From JAUNSR01 sp036655755 (GTDB lineage Bacteria > Bacteroidota > Bacteroidia > Bacteroidales > JAUNSR01), in contig JAVVPN010000078.1 of NCBI GenBank assembly GCA_036655755.1, positions 1 to 13,462 on the forward strand: 13,462 nt of DNA. Reading direction: 5' to 3'. The translations under genes were made by a program, and so were the position numbers. Below the pieces are notes generated by a model, which was given only the letters and a program-made list of their open reading frames with translations, made no database searches and was not told the origin of the DNA. Positions 1-7,457 of this stretch are shown in pieces (position 1 is the first letter of the stretch; every line of letters begins with the position of its first letter).

Positions 1-2757
1 AAACAGAATGAGGCTTCTATCGCAATCTGGGGTAGCCATACAACCAATATGATTTATGAGAATGCGAATGAATTTGGTTCAGATGAGCTGACATTGCAAA
101 CTACTTACCAGAAGAAACTAGAACAATTCTTTACGGGAGGAACACGTAACCCGGCCAACTGTCCGCCAATCACCAACATGATAAAGAGCAACAGCTGGAA
201 TGCGATGAAGAACTTCCACGGTATGTCTCAATTCTTGCCTGCAAGAAGTGCGATGACGGAACTGCCGTTTATCACTCGTTTCGGTTTAGGAAACGGTATG
301 TTCTTCAAAGTAAACGGAGAAACAGAATTTGCAAACAAATGGTATAATATCGGGGTACAGGATTACTTGCCGACATGGCGTTGGTGGGTATTGGATGACG
401 CGGGTAATGTGCCTCAGGACGGCATCAACTGTGAGTTTACGTTTGAAGATGCATGGCATGCAGGTAGTGCGTTAAAGCTTACAGGAGCAACAGCGGTATC
501 GAATGTACGCATGTTTAAAACAGACTTTGATGTGCCTGAAAAAGCAGAAATCACGGTTCGTTATAAAATTAAAAATGGTACGGATCCGCATTTGAAATTG
601 ATCTGGTCGGCAGACGGTACTACTTTTAACAACTATCCTATGGAGGCTACTGCAACAGCCGGCGAATGGGGATATACTACATTTAATGCAAAAACAGCCG
701 GAATGGCAGGGAAAGTTGTTTCTCTTGGTTTCCGTGTCGAGGGTACGGACAGTAACTACGAGTTGCTTCTTGGAGAGCTTGCTATCGACGATAAGCAAAC
801 ATTCGCACCGGTTAAACCGGTTATCACTCATCAGGAAGTTTTATCGGGCCGCTATAATGAGGTCGATTTTAAACTAATCTTTAAGAGCAAGGATCAGAAT
901 CCGGCCAAACCGGAAGAACCGATTTATAACGATGAGGTAGATACATGGTATTTTGAAATTTATACGCAACCGGAAGGGGGCGAACCAACTTTATGTACGA
1001 CTACTACATCGTGGGCTTCTTATGTAGTGGGGGCTCCGGCTTCTGTTGAAAATCGCAAAAACCGTTTTGGTGTATGTGCGGTTGCTCCGGATGGTGTGAC
1101 TCGTTCTGAAATTACATGGACGGATTATATGGAACGTACGGTTGTTCAGATTGATGATGTGGAAATCGACAAAACAATGATCAAAGGTGGAGAAGAATTT
1201 ACGGTTCGTTATGTAGACCCTACGCATGCGAAGGCCCGTTCATGGGAAATTGTAAATTCGGCAACCGGCGAAAGAAAATTGATGAAGGCGAATGTAACCA
1301 CTCTTACTACAATCATTAACGAAGAGGGTTCTTATGACTTGATTATTAAGAAAGATGCTACCGATACTCAAGGTACTCGCTTATGCGGCCTGATTCAGAT
1401 TTCTCCGGCAGAAACAGGTGCTATCCCGACAATCGGATCGCTTCAGTTGTCGAAATCTGAAATGGATGTAGCAGAAACTACTACGGCAAGCTTTACTGTA
1501 GCACGTTTGGGAGAAGGGAAAGTTTCAAGAGGCCTTGCTGTTCGCGACCCTGAAATGTTGCGTTTGCCGGAATCGGTTGCTTCTGCCAATAACTATTCGA
1601 TTGCGATGTGGTTTAAGGTAGAGAAATATGCGCATGGTCGTTTCGGTACAAACCTTATTAATAAGCGAAGCCTGCAGTATAACTGGCCTCATAATAACTG
1701 GGGTGATTTCTGGGTACATATCTGGCCACTTGTATATCCGAAGCAGACTGTTCCGAATGAAATTTCATATACTCAGTGGAATCAGTATGATCAGGGTATC
1801 TCTCCAGGATTTAATGGAAATATTCATGAAAGTCCGAATGAAAAATGTAAAACGGATGGTCATGGAATCTCTACGATGACATGGAATCATGTGGTTATTT
1901 CTTCCGGAGGCGGAAAAATGCGTATCTGGTTGAATGGTAAAAAATGTGCTGAAATGAGTATACCTTTCGGTCAGTATAGAAATGGTCCGGTATATATCGG
2001 TGGTACCAATGTTTATCATGGTGGGTTGATCGGTGTTATCGATGAGTTGCAGGTTTGGAACCGTGTACTTGAACAAGAGGATGTATTGGATGCGATGACC
2101 GGTTATCAGGGACGTACGATTCCTACTAACCTGATTGGATACTGGGATTTCGAGACATTGGCTGAAGATGGTACTTCGTTTAATAATCAGGGAACCGGTG
2201 GCGAACTGAAAGCTCAGATGATTAAATTTGAAGGCGGCGGCGGTGAAAGTACTAACGGAACCACTGAAGCTCCGGTGAAGGCAAATAACAATGAATTGGG
2301 TAACCCTGCTATTACAGGTTCGCTCGAAGTAAAAACAAATAAGAGCTGGAATGCACCGGGTGCGACTGTTACAGAGGGTGCGGACAATGCTGAATTGAAA
2401 TATTCATCGAATGGTACTTACAATGTGATGTTGTCATTGTCAAATCGTTGGGGTACAGATTCGCGTACGGAAGCTGTTGTCGTAACGGGTGGTAATGCTC
2501 TGGATGAAGCGACTATCGCTGAATTATCGGCTTATCCGAATCCGTTTACCGATGCGGTGAACGTAATGTTCGCGCAGGAAGGTAAATACGAAATCGGAAT
2601 TTATGCACTGGATGGTTCTCGTTTGATGGGTGACTATCTTGAAGTGTCACAAAACGAGGTGGTACGCATCGACTTGAATGCTCCTCAGGGTATGTATATC
2701 CTTAAGGTGATGAAAGACAATAAATGCGTTCAGGTGATCAAATTGTCAAAAAGATAA
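1..2757 (+). CDS. GH85-type endo-beta-N-acetylglucosaminidase, C-terminal part, with LamG-like domain and T9SS sorting tail (5' end outside window)
   Basis: The reading frame is open from base 1, so the ATG at 49 is probably internal and the gene starts upstream. Bases 1-430 encode the end of a glycoside hydrolase family 85 catalytic region: an FFTGG segment, LPFITRFGLGNG and the Trp-rich VQDYLPTWRWW, all typical of enzymes that cut the chitobiose core of N-glycans. The catalytic Asn/Glu pair lies upstream and cannot be checked. Next come a jelly-roll, carbohydrate-binding-like region (about 420-800), Fn3/Ig-like segments (about 800-1420), a LamG/concanavalin-like domain (about 1540-2200, ending IGVIDELQVWNR and GYWDFE), a PKD-like segment (about 2310-2490) and a C-terminal domain with YPNPF and GMYILKV, typical of T9SS type A sorting signals. 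The enzyme is therefore expected at the cell surface or secreted. The family call rests on motif recall. It ends 18 bases before a terminator hairpin. Confidence 0.82.
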   Translation, partial: KQNEASIAIWGSHTTNMIYENANEFGSDELTLQTTYQKKLEQFFTGGTRNPANCPPITNMIKSNSWNAMKNFHGMSQFLPARSAMTELPFITRFGLGNGMFFKVNGETEFANKWYNIGVQDYLPTWRWWVLDDAGNVPQDGINCEFTFEDAWHAGSALKLTGATAVSNVRMFKTDFDVPEKAEITVRYKIKNGTDPHLKLIWSADGTTFNNYPMEATATAGEWGYTTFNAKTAGMAGKVVSLGFRVEGTDSNYELLLGELAIDDKQTFAPVKPVITHQEVLSGRYNEVDFKLIFKSKDQNPAKPEEPIYNDEVDTWYFEIYTQPEGGEPTLCTTTTSWASYVVGAPASVENRKNRFGVCAVAPDGVTRSEITWTDYMERTVVQIDDVEIDKTMIKGGEEFTVRYVDPTHAKARSWEIVNSATGERKLMKANVTTLTTIINEEGSYDLIIKKDATDTQGTRLCGLIQISPAETGAIPTIGSLQLSKSEMDVAETTTASFTVARLGEGKVSRGLAVRDPEMLRLPESVASANNYSIAMWFKVEKYAHGRFGTNLINKRSLQYNWPHNNWGDFWVHIWPLVYPKQTVPNEISYTQWNQYDQGISPGFNGNIHESPNEKCKTDGHGISTMTWNHVVISSGGGKMRIWLNGKKCAEMSIPFGQYRNGPVYIGGTNVYHGGLIGVIDELQVWNRVLEQEDVLDAMTGYQGRTIPTNLIGYWDFETLAEDGTSFNNQGTGGELKAQMIKFEGGGGESTNGTTEAPVKANNNELGNPAITGSLEVKTNKSWNAPGATVTEGADNAELKYSSNGTYNVMLSLSNRWGTDSRTEAVVVTGGNALDEATIAELSAYPNPFTDAVNVMFAQEGKYEIGIYALDGSRLMGDYLEVSQNEVVRIDLNAPQGMYILKVMKDNKCVQVIKLSKR

Positions 2758-2774
2758 TCATCATTGCTTGAAAT

Positions 2775-2814
2775 AAAAAAAGCGGTCATTCCGAAAGGGA
2801 TGACCGCTTTTTTT
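2775..2814. terminator. Bidirectional intrinsic terminator between convergent genes
   Basis: An 11-bp stem (2782-2792 with 2797-2807, one G-T wobble) closes a GAAA tetraloop. It is preceded by seven A and followed by seven T, so it can end transcripts from both sides: the GH85 gene on + and the nadK unit on -. Confidence 0.93.
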
Positions 2815-2856
2815 CGTTATTAAAATCGAAATATTTGTTTGTGAAATATCAATGTA

Positions 2857-3732
2857 CTATACTCGCTTATCCGCTCCCCACATCAGCTTGTCGCGCAGGG
2901 TTTGATAAAATGTATGGCCCGGGCGTTTGACAACCCGGATTTGGTAAGGAGCTTTTTTAATGCGTAGCCGGTTGGCAGTGGTAAGGGTATAGGAGTTGCC
3001 GTCTACCGCTACCTGAAAAGCATCTGTACGACTGTGTACTTCAATATCAAGCTCGCATGTATCGGTGATTACCAACGGGCGGGTAGTGAGCGAATGGGGT
3101 GCCACGGGCGAAATAACAAAGTTATTTGCCTGCGGGGCAATGATTGGGCCACCTACACTGAGTGAATAACCGGTAGATCCGGTAGGGGTGGCGATAATCA
3201 GTCCGTCGGCTTCGTATGAATTGAGATATTCCTGGTCGATATCGACGTGCAGGGTGATCATCGAAGAATTGTCGCGTTTAAGGATTGCGATTTCATTCAG
3301 TGCGCAAGACATATAGGGCTCCTCGAATCCTGAAATAGAAAGTTGCAACAGTGAGCGTTCTTCCACGCGGTAGTTGTTTTTGTATATTTCGGTAAGAGCG
3401 TTATCGATATCGTGTGCCGGAACGTCGGCTAAGAAACCTAACCGGCCGGTATTGATGCCGAGAATGGGGATTCCTTTATCACCTACCCGTTCGGCAGTAC
3501 GAAGGAAGGTTCCGTCGCCTCCGATACTAAGCGCAATGTCTGCGTTGAAATCGTTGGTTGTGATGAGTCCTTGATAAGAAGGAGAAATACCGGTATCGTC
3601 CACCAGAAAATTGTAAAAGTCGGTGTCGATCCAGACTTGAGCTTCAATTTTATCGAGCATCCGGAAAACATGTTTGATTTGTGTGCCTTTATCGGCCTGG
3701 AAACAATTTCCGAAAACAGCTATTTGAATCAT
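2857..3732 (-). CDS. nadK: NAD kinase
   Basis: This 291-residue cytoplasmic enzyme phosphorylates NAD to NADP, the only de novo source of NADP(H). Family hallmarks are visible: GGDGT at residues 71-75 with the catalytic Asp, the LGINTGRLGFL loop (91-101), NE at 146-147, and the glycine-rich DGLIIATPTGSTGYS stretch (176-190) followed by GGP. Length is normal for bacterial NadK, and the start places the first beta-strand (IQIAVFGN) directly after Met. It lies 17 bases downstream of the CBS-domain gene on the same strand and is almost surely co-transcribed with it. The transcript ends at the 2775-2814 hairpin. Confidence 0.96.
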   Translation of the reverse strand: MIQIAVFGNCFQADKGTQIKHVFRMLDKIEAQVWIDTDFYNFLVDDTGISPSYQGLITTNDFNADIALSIGGDGTFLRTAERVGDKGIPILGINTGRLGFLADVPAHDIDNALTEIYKNNYRVEERSLLQLSISGFEEPYMSCALNEIAILKRDNSSMITLHVDIDQEYLNSYEADGLIIATPTGSTGYSLSVGGPIIAPQANNFVISPVAPHSLTTRPLVITDTCELDIEVHSRTDAFQVAVDGNSYTLTTANRLRIKKAPYQIRVVKRPGHTFYQTLRDKLMWGADKRV

Positions 3733-3749
3733 TCGTTGCGTGTTATTTT

Positions 3750-4409
3750 CTACATTTCAATATAATAGAGCAATTCGTCGAGGCGTTGTTTCATCATCTC
3801 GTCGGCAATGCTCTGATGGTGATAGTCGGCAATGATATGGTAATTGAACCGCTCGAGACTTCGCAGCAGATAAGTTGCATCTTCTTGGTCAACTTTTACC
3901 AATATGCGCATCATCCCGGTCGAAGTGTCGGGATAGGTCAGCACATTGATGATGCGGGCATTATTCTGCTCTGCTATCCGGGCTAAGTCGGAGAGTACAT
4001 AATCCTGCGGAGGCATTTCTAAAAGGATAACTGCTCCGGGTGCTGAGGCATCGCACACCAATGCCAACTGTTGTAAAATGGTTTGGCGAGATATGCTGCC
4101 GATATAAATGCTATCGTCTTTAATGACAGGTAATATATCGCTGTCGTTTTGCGTAATCCGGTCGAGCGCGTCAAAAAGATGTGATTCTTCACGTATAGCA
4201 ACCGGAATGCCTGTTATGCTGGCAACCGGAAGCTCTGCGTCGGTTTGATCGAGCAACTCTTTTTCTGTCAGTAACGAAAGGTAAATATCGTCCCTTACAA
4301 GCGGTAAAGCATTTATCTTCAGCTCATCCATAAACCTCAGCGCCTCTCTTATCGTTGTAGAGGGGGAGAGGGGATATATTTCTTTCGATATTAAATCTTT
4401 TGCTGACAT
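3750..4409 (-). CDS. CBS-domain pair protein with C-terminal ACT-like region
   Basis: This is a 219-residue soluble protein. Residues 1-55 and about 65-115 form two CBS motifs (INALPLV and SDILPVIKDDSIYIGSISR are the typical strands), a module that usually binds adenine nucleotides. Residues about 124-196 look like an ACT-type ligand-binding fold (GAVILLEMP, then ARIINVLTYPD and MRILVKVD), an arrangement like that of AcuB-type proteins. There is no catalytic domain, so a sensory or regulatory role is likely. It is first in a two-gene unit with nadK 17 bases downstream, which makes NAD kinase or NADP metabolism the natural suspect for its target; this is inference. No convincing promoter was found. 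A weak -7-like CACTTTTG on the - strand at 4460-4467 has no matching -33 box. Confidence 0.85.
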   Translation of the reverse strand: MSAKDLISKEIYPLSPSTTIREALRFMDELKINALPLVRDDIYLSLLTEKELLDQTDAELPVASITGIPVAIREESHLFDALDRITQNDSDILPVIKDDSIYIGSISRQTILQQLALVCDASAPGAVILLEMPPQDYVLSDLARIAEQNNARIINVLTYPDTSTGMMRILVKVDQEDATYLLRSLERFNYHIIADYHHQSIADEMMKQRLDELLYYIEM

Positions 4410-4494
4410 CTTATATTATATATTTAGCAAAACCTGCTATTTTTGCAATTGATTTATTACAAAAGTGAAAAAAACTTTTAGTTATATTGCACTT

Positions 4495-4615
4495 TATCCG
4501 GAAATTTTCATCTGTATATAATCTATTGTTGTACATTAAACTCAGATGCGCCATTTATATGCCTTTTGTTAGGTATCTCAGTTTTAGATGAGTTATGGCG
4601 ATTGCGTTCCGGATA
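4495..4615. repeat. Intergenic element copy A, bounded by 9-bp inverted repeats
   Basis: TATCCGGAA at 4495-4503 is repeated inverted as TTCCGGATA at 4607-4615, giving a 121-base unit with miniature-transposon-like ends. I see no clear target-site duplication. A second nested pairing, TCATCT 4508-4513 with AGATGA 4586-4591, lies inside. On the - strand, 4605 down to 4546 aligns without gaps to 7578-7637 on + at 47 of 60 positions. Weaker similarity continues to about 4502. No ORF of note is present. It could be a decayed mobile element, a structured RNA or a regulatory region shared by duplication. Confidence 0.55.
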
Positions 4616-4681
4616 TTATAATAACCTTTGGAGATGCGCATTGTTCATCCGGTAATAAAAAGCGTTTAACTTATAGCGAAA

Positions 4682-5395
4682 ATGACAAAACTCAGTGTAA
4701 ATATTAATAAAGTAGCCACTTTGCGTAATGCACGTGGCGGAAATTATCCCGATGTTGTAAAATTTGCAACAGATTGTGAGACATTCGGGGCTCAGGGAAT
4801 TACAGTTCATCCACGCCCGGATGAGCGTCATATCCGTTATAAGGATGTGTATGCTATCCGCCCTTTATTAAAGACCGAATTCAATATCGAAGGGAATCCT
4901 GAAAAGTCATTTGTCGATCTTGTCTTAAAAGTACGCCCGGCTCAGGTTACATTGGTGCCGGATGCTCCTGACGCAATTACATCGAATGCCGGTTGGGATA
5001 CAAAAACACATCAGGCTTATCTTAGTGAAATTATTGAAATGTTTCAGCAAGTGGGGATTCGCACTTCGATTTTTGTGGATCCTATACCAGAGATGATCGA
5101 ATATGCGGCGAAAACAGGTACTGACCGGATTGAGCTTTATACGGAGCCGTATGCATTAATGTATCGTAAAGATAGAGAGGCAGCGGTACGTCCGTTTGTC
5201 GAGGCGGCAAAACTTGCTCATAAATTAGGAATGGGTATCAATGCCGGACATGACTTGAGTCTTGAAAATTTAGCTTATTTTTATCAGAATGTGCCGTTTT
5301 TAGAGGAGGTATCCATTGGTCATGCTTTGATCAGTGATGCGTTGTATCTGGGAATTCAGGAAACAATCCGACAATACAAGGAATGCCTGAAATAA
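4682..5395 (+). CDS. pdxJ: Pyridoxine 5'-phosphate synthase
   Basis: PdxJ condenses 1-deoxy-D-xylulose 5-phosphate with 3-amino-2-oxopropyl phosphate to form pyridoxine 5'-phosphate, the last ring-forming step of the DXP-dependent vitamin B6 pathway. The 237-residue length is normal for this TIM barrel. LSVNINKVATLRN (4-16) and GITVHPRPDERHIR (39-52) carry His43, Arg45 and His50; Glu70 (FNIEGNP) and His190 (INAGHDL) complete the expected active site. After VTLVPD the usual enterobacterial loop with TTEGG is replaced by a SNAGWD version, presumably a lineage variant. It is divergent from the CBS-nadK unit and followed 30 bases later by exbB. A poor -7-like AACCTTTG at 4623-4630 is the best promoter hint. 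Confidence 0.96.
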   Translation: MTKLSVNINKVATLRNARGGNYPDVVKFATDCETFGAQGITVHPRPDERHIRYKDVYAIRPLLKTEFNIEGNPEKSFVDLVLKVRPAQVTLVPDAPDAITSNAGWDTKTHQAYLSEIIEMFQQVGIRTSIFVDPIPEMIEYAAKTGTDRIELYTEPYALMYRKDREAAVRPFVEAAKLAHKLGMGINAGHDLSLENLAYFYQNVPFLEEVSIGHALISDALYLGIQETIRQYKECLK

Positions 5396-5425
5396 TAATT
5401 GTTTGAGTAAACTGTAAATTGCATT

Positions 5426-6127
5426 ATGAACTTATTAACTATTACTACGGCGGTAGCCGATACGGCTGCAATGCCTGAATTTTCACAAGTTGCCGAACAA
5501 CAAGCCGGTCTTTCTTTTTGGTCGTTGGCAATGACCGGGGGATGGCTTATGATTCCGTTGGTCGCGCTTTCGATTGTATCGATCTATATTTTCTTCGAAC
5601 GCCTGTCTGTAATTCGCAGCGCCGCTCAGGAAGATACGAACTTCATGAATAAGATTAAGGATTATATTTATGACGGCCGATTGGATGCCGCTCTTACGCT
5701 TTGCCGCAATTCGCGTACACCTTACTCGAATATGATTGAAAAAGGGATTACCCGATTGGGACGCCCAATGCAGGATGTGCAAGTGGCGGTAGAGAATGTG
5801 GGTAACCTGGAGGTGGCTAAGCTTGAGAAAGGATTTTCGATGTTGGCTACGACTGCGGCGGGAGCTCCGATGATCGGATTCCTGGGTACGGTAACCGGAA
5901 TGGTGCGCGCATTTTACGATATGGCGAATGCGGGTAACAATGCGGATATCACATTGCTTTCTGCCGGTATTTACCAGGCGCTAACTACGACGGTAGCCGG
6001 ATTGATCGTTGGTATCATCGCGATGTTTGCATACAACTATCTGGTAGCGAAAGTAGATGGTGTGGTGAATATGATGGAATCGAAATCGATGGAATTCATG
6101 GATATGTTGAATAAACCCATGAAATAA
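5426..6127 (+). CDS. exbB: ExbB/TolQ-family proton channel subunit (MotA/TolQ/ExbB)
   Basis: This 233-residue inner-membrane protein forms the pentameric stator of the ExbB-ExbD-TonB machine, which carries proton-motive force to outer-membrane TonB-dependent transporters. Three hydrophobic segments are visible: residues about 35-53 (GGWLMIPLVALSIVSIYIF), about 140-165 with the family signature GAPMIGFLGTVTGMVRAF, and about 176-205 (YQALTTTVAGLIVGIIAMFAYNYL). A cytoplasmic loop of about 85 residues lies between the first two, as in the family. The N-terminal 30 residues are not strongly hydrophobic. ExbD follows after only 5 bases and the TonB-like gene after that, so the three are one transcriptional unit. 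TolQ of a Tol-Pal system is the alternative, but no tolB or pal is nearby. Confidence 0.92.
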   Translation: MNLLTITTAVADTAAMPEFSQVAEQQAGLSFWSLAMTGGWLMIPLVALSIVSIYIFFERLSVIRSAAQEDTNFMNKIKDYIYDGRLDAALTLCRNSRTPYSNMIEKGITRLGRPMQDVQVAVENVGNLEVAKLEKGFSMLATTAAGAPMIGFLGTVTGMVRAFYDMANAGNNADITLLSAGIYQALTTTVAGLIVGIIAMFAYNYLVAKVDGVVNMMESKSMEFMDMLNKPMK

Positions 6128-6132
6128 AAGCT

Positions 6133-6543
6133 ATGGCATTAAAACGAAGAAATAAGATAGAAACCTCATTCAGCATGTCGTCGATGACAGACGTGATTTT
6201 CTTGCTGCTGATTTTCTTTATGGTAACATCGACGGTGGTATTTCCAAATGCGATCAAGATTTTGTTGCCGCAGAGTAAGAAGCAGACTTCGGCCTCGCCG
6301 ATGACACGTGTGACAATCGATAAGGAACTGAATTATTATGTAGCGTTCGGAAATGAGCGCGAAAAAATGGTTTCTTTTGAAGAGATTACTCCTTTTCTGC
6401 AGCAATCGCAGATGAAGGAACCGGAAATGTATGTGGCACTTTATGCGGACGAGAGCGTACCTTACCGCGAAGTGGTGAAGGTGCTGAATATCGCCAATGA
6501 GAACAAGTTCAAAATGGTGATTGCTACCCGTCCGGTAAAATAA
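6133..6543 (+). CDS. exbD: ExbD/TolR-family biopolymer transport protein
   Basis: This 136-residue protein has a short basic cytoplasmic start (ALKRRNKIE), one transmembrane helix (residues about 20-42, DVIFLLLIFFMVTSTVVF) and a periplasmic domain that ends in a typical alternating pattern (YVALYADESVPYREVVKVLNIA). Asp20 at the head of the helix, in SSMTDVIFLLLIFF, is the conserved proton-carrying residue of ExbD/TolR. It starts 5 bases after exbB and ends 5 bases before the TonB-like gene, so coupled translation is likely. It works with ExbB as the inner part of the stator. Confidence 0.93.
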   Translation: MALKRRNKIETSFSMSSMTDVIFLLLIFFMVTSTVVFPNAIKILLPQSKKQTSASPMTRVTIDKELNYYVAFGNEREKMVSFEEITPFLQQSQMKEPEMYVALYADESVPYREVVKVLNIANENKFKMVIATRPVK

Positions 6544-6548
6544 AGCTT

Positions 6549-7382
6549 ATGGAAGATAAACGAAACAAGGGAATAGGTCTTGCAGGTACGATTGCTTTCC
6601 ATGCTCTGTTGATAGGTTTGCTGGCATTCTTCGGTTTTTCGAAGGTGGAGCAACAGGATGAAGAGGGTATTTTGGTGATGGTAGGTGTTGCGGACGGAGC
6701 GGATGTGGGGGCAGCCTCGCAACCGGATCCCGAGCCTCAGCCTGTGATGCCCGAGCCACAACCCGAATCAACACCACCTCCCCCTGCTACCACTCCCGAA
6801 GTGAAACAAGAAGTGGTGACACAGGATCACGAGGAATCGCTGAAACTGGCCGAAGCCGATAAGAAAGCGCGCGAGGAGAAAGAGCGTTTACGGAAGGAGG
6901 AGGAGAAGCGTCGTAAGGAAGCGGAAGAGAAACGCCGTATTGAAGAGGAGCGTAAAAAGAAAGAAGAGGCAATTCGTAATCGGGTCAACAATGTGTTCCA
7001 AAGTGCTTCCAAAACCGGTACACAGGGCACCGCATCCGAGGGTACCACATCTTCAAAAGGGAATCCATTCGGTAATTCCGATACGGGAGCTCAGTCGGGA
7101 TCGCCGGGTTATGGTAGTTACGATCTGGGTGGACGAGGTATCCAGGGCAGTCTGCCGCGGCCGTCGTTCTCTGTAAATGAGTCGGGGAAAGTGGTGGTGT
7201 CAATTACGGTAGATGAGTCGGGTAAGGTTATCGCTGCCGGTATTGGCCAGGGAACTACAACTACATCGGCACAGCTTCGTCAGAGCGCACTGACTGCAGC
7301 CCGTAAGGCTGTTTTTGAAACTAAAAGCGGAACGATCTCACAAAGTGGTACGATTACGTACCATTTCGATAGTGATAATTAA
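6549..7382 (+). CDS. TonB-like energy transducer with proline-rich and charged coiled-coil linker
   Basis: The 277 residues divide clearly. There is a basic cytoplasmic tip and one N-terminal membrane anchor (about 9-30) with T14-x3-H18, comparable to the SxxxH of TonB. A Pro/Glu-rich stretch follows (about 58-84), then a long Lys/Glu/Arg-rich coiled coil (about 95-147), then a Gly/Ser/Thr-rich linker (150-195). The C-terminal region (about 200-277) has GKVVVSITVDESGKVIAAGI, which resembles the TonB C-terminal beta-strands. The usual YP motif at the start of the TonB domain is not obvious, and the coiled coil recalls TolA, so the exact partner is less certain than the role. The position directly after exbB-exbD supports a transducer. 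A terminator hairpin follows 25 bases after the stop codon. Confidence 0.82.
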   Translation: MEDKRNKGIGLAGTIAFHALLIGLLAFFGFSKVEQQDEEGILVMVGVADGADVGAASQPDPEPQPVMPEPQPESTPPPPATTPEVKQEVVTQDHEESLKLAEADKKAREEKERLRKEEEKRRKEAEEKRRIEEERKKKEEAIRNRVNNVFQSASKTGTQGTASEGTTSSKGNPFGNSDTGAQSGSPGYGSYDLGGRGIQGSLPRPSFSVNESGKVVVSITVDESGKVIAAGIGQGTTTTSAQLRQSALTAARKAVFETKSGTISQSGTITYHFDSDN

Positions 7383-7407
7383 CGAACTTAATTATATACG
7401 CATATAG

Positions 7408-7457
7408 AAAAGAGGCTATCTCAAATTCGTGTTCATGAATTTGGATGCCTCTTTTTT
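7408..7457 (+). terminator. Intrinsic terminator after the pdxJ-exbBD-tonB unit
   Basis: A two-part stem, AAGAGGC 7410-7416 with GCCTCTT 7447-7453 and CAAATTC 7422-7428 with GAATTTG 7437-7443, is separated by a small internal loop and closed by an 8-base loop. It runs into six T (7452-7457). Confidence 0.88.

Noticed and set aside
4410..4681. A riboswitch upstream of pdxJ
   Set aside because: No known riboswitch consensus is recognisable and no terminator-like hairpin precedes the start codon. The structure seen is explained by the repeated element.
6547..7203. Overlapping reading frames on both strands within the TonB-like gene
   Set aside because: They follow from the biased composition of the proline-rich and Lys/Glu-rich stretches and have no start context, motif or neighbour to support them.
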